Shown piece by piece: positions 6,060 to 6,826 of a stretch of DNA of 6,826 bases (position 1 is the stretch's first letter; each line of letters starts with the position of its first letter). The stretch lies in NCBI GenBank assembly GCA_020444775.1, contig JAGRHX010000506.1, positions 1 to 6,826 of the forward strand, in the 5' to 3' direction. The DNA comes from Gammaproteobacteria bacterium (GTDB taxonomy: Bacteria > Pseudomonadota > Gammaproteobacteria > HK1). The notes below the pieces were generated by a model that worked only from the letters and a program-made list of their open reading frames with translations, did not search any database and was not told where the DNA came from. The translations under genes were made by a program, and so were the position numbers.

Positions 6060-6826
6060 GCGTGCACGGCCCTCGCGGCGTTCAGCGCCCGTCGCACCCG
6101 GTCGTGATGGGCCGGTGACAGAGGCGTCATGGGCAGACGCAAGGTACCGCCAATCAGGCCCATCTCGCACAGCGCCCACTTCACCGGAATCGGATTGGAT
6201 TCGCAGAACAGGCCCTCGTGCAGCCCGCGCAGCGTGTCGTCGATGCGACGCGCACCTTCAGCATCGCCGCTCAGCGCCAGCTCACACATCTCGTGCATCT
6301 GTGCCGGCGCGACGTTGGCGGTCACCGAGATCACCCCCTGGCCGCCCTCGAGAATGGTCTGGCAGGACAACCAGTCCTCACCACTGAGCAGGGCGAATCC
6401 ACTCGGGCAATCCTGCTTCAAGGTGCGGATGCGCTCGATATCGCCGGTCGCCTCCTTGATGCCGACGATGTTGGGATGCGCGGCCAGTCGCACCACCGTC
6501 TCCGGCAGCATGTCGCACGCGGTGCGGCCCGGCACGTTGTAGAGGATCTGAGGGATGTCCACGGCTTCGGCGACCGCGCTGAAGTGCCGGAACAGGCCTT
6601 CCTGGGTCGGCTTGTTGTAGTACGGCGTCACCAGCAGGCAGCCGACCACGCCCGCATCGGCGGCCCGACGAGTCAGCTCGATGGCCTCGCGGGTGGAATT
6701 GGCACCGGTACCACCGATGATCGGAATCCGGCCGTTCGCGAGCTCGACCACGCGGCGAATCACTCGGGTGTGCTCGTCGTGGTCCAGGGTCGCGGACTCG
6801 CCGGTGGTGCCCACCGCGACGATCGC
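6056..6826 (-). CDS. dapA: 4-hydroxy-tetrahydrodipicolinate synthase, 5'-truncated by the window edge
   Basis: Class I aldolase-type enzyme that condenses pyruvate with aspartate semialdehyde, the first committed step to diaminopimelate and lysine, in the cytosol. The frame is open to the right edge, giving 256 residues that begin AIVAVGTTGES. By recall of the 292-residue E. coli enzyme, about 37 N-terminal residues are missing. Counting the GTG at 6814 as residue 1, the Schiff-base lysine is Lys120 in GIKEATG (E. coli Lys161). The catalytic triad residues are Thr3, Tyr92 and Tyr66 (Thr44, Tyr133, Tyr107), and Arg97 matches Arg138. Residues of the lysine feedback site are also kept: Ser7, Ala8, His12, His15, Asn39, Glu43 and Tyr65, matching Ser48, Ala49, His53, His56, Asn80, Glu84 and Tyr106. 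The enzyme should therefore be active and may be lysine-sensitive. Its TGA (6056-6058) overlaps the bamC ATG. The promoter lies outside the window. Confidence 0.97.
   Translation of the reverse strand, partial: AIVAVGTTGESATLDHDEHTRVIRRVVELANGRIPIIGGTGANSTREAIELTRRAADAGVVGCLLVTPYYNKPTQEGLFRHFSAVAEAVDIPQILYNVPGRTACDMLPETVVRLAAHPNIVGIKEATGDIERIRTLKQDCPSGFALLSGEDWLSCQTILEGGQGVISVTANVAPAQMHEMCELALSGDAEGARRIDDTLRGLHEGLFCESNPIPVKWALCEMGLIGGTLRLPMTPLSPAHHDRVRRALNAARAVHA
6070..6074 (-). promoter_or_regulatory. Candidate ribosome binding site for bamC inside the dapA 3' end
   Basis: On the minus strand GAGGG lies 10 bases before the ATG at 6059, within the last codons of dapA. The spacing is slightly long but, with the ATGA overlap, supports coupled translation from dapA into bamC. 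The alternative ATG at 6002 is preceded only by a GGCGG-type stretch. Confidence 0.4.

Noticed and set aside
6059..6179. Upstream extension of bamC to the in-frame start at 6179
   Set aside because: It would put 40 more residues ahead of an already long signal peptide and lie deep inside dapA. The ATGA start at 6059 or the ATG at 6002 is far more plausible.

Overview
The window looks like ordinary chromosomal, vertically inherited DNA from a high-GC gammaproteobacterium. Every gene is a recognisable housekeeping gene, and the order hisS-yfgM-bamB-der is a hallmark of that class. The sequence does not let me name the genus. I see no mobile element, CRISPR array, tRNA, rRNA or defence-like gene, and no previously undescribed system.

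Layout. On the plus strand run hisS (histidyl-tRNA synthetase, 5' end cut by the window), yfgM (inner-membrane TPR protein of the SecYEG/PpiD periplasmic chaperone network), bamB (beta-propeller lipoprotein of the outer-membrane beta-barrel assembly machine) and der (double-GTPase ribosome assembly factor). On the minus strand, converging on der, lie dapA (4-hydroxy-tetrahydrodipicolinate synthase, 5' end cut by the right edge) and bamC (a second BAM lipoprotein). The two blocks meet in a gap of about 177 bases (4620-4796) that carries several inverted repeats and no convincing gene. This gap is the least explained part of the window.

How the genes relate. yfgM and bamB overlap by ATGA, and so do dapA and bamC, so both BAM lipoprotein genes appear to be translationally coupled to the gene before them. 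BamB and BamC are partners in one outer-membrane complex but sit here in two different operons facing each other tail to tail. Their neighbours serve translation (HisRS, Der), periplasmic protein handling (YfgM), and lysine and peptidoglycan precursor synthesis (DapA). Key catalytic or binding residues are intact in HisRS, Der, DapA and BamB, so none of these looks like a pseudogene.

The points most worth checking are the nested inverted repeats between der and bamC, the unusual motif-2 loop of HisRS, the true starts of yfgM, der and bamC, and a triplicated GACCGGT motif in the hisS-yfgM gap.
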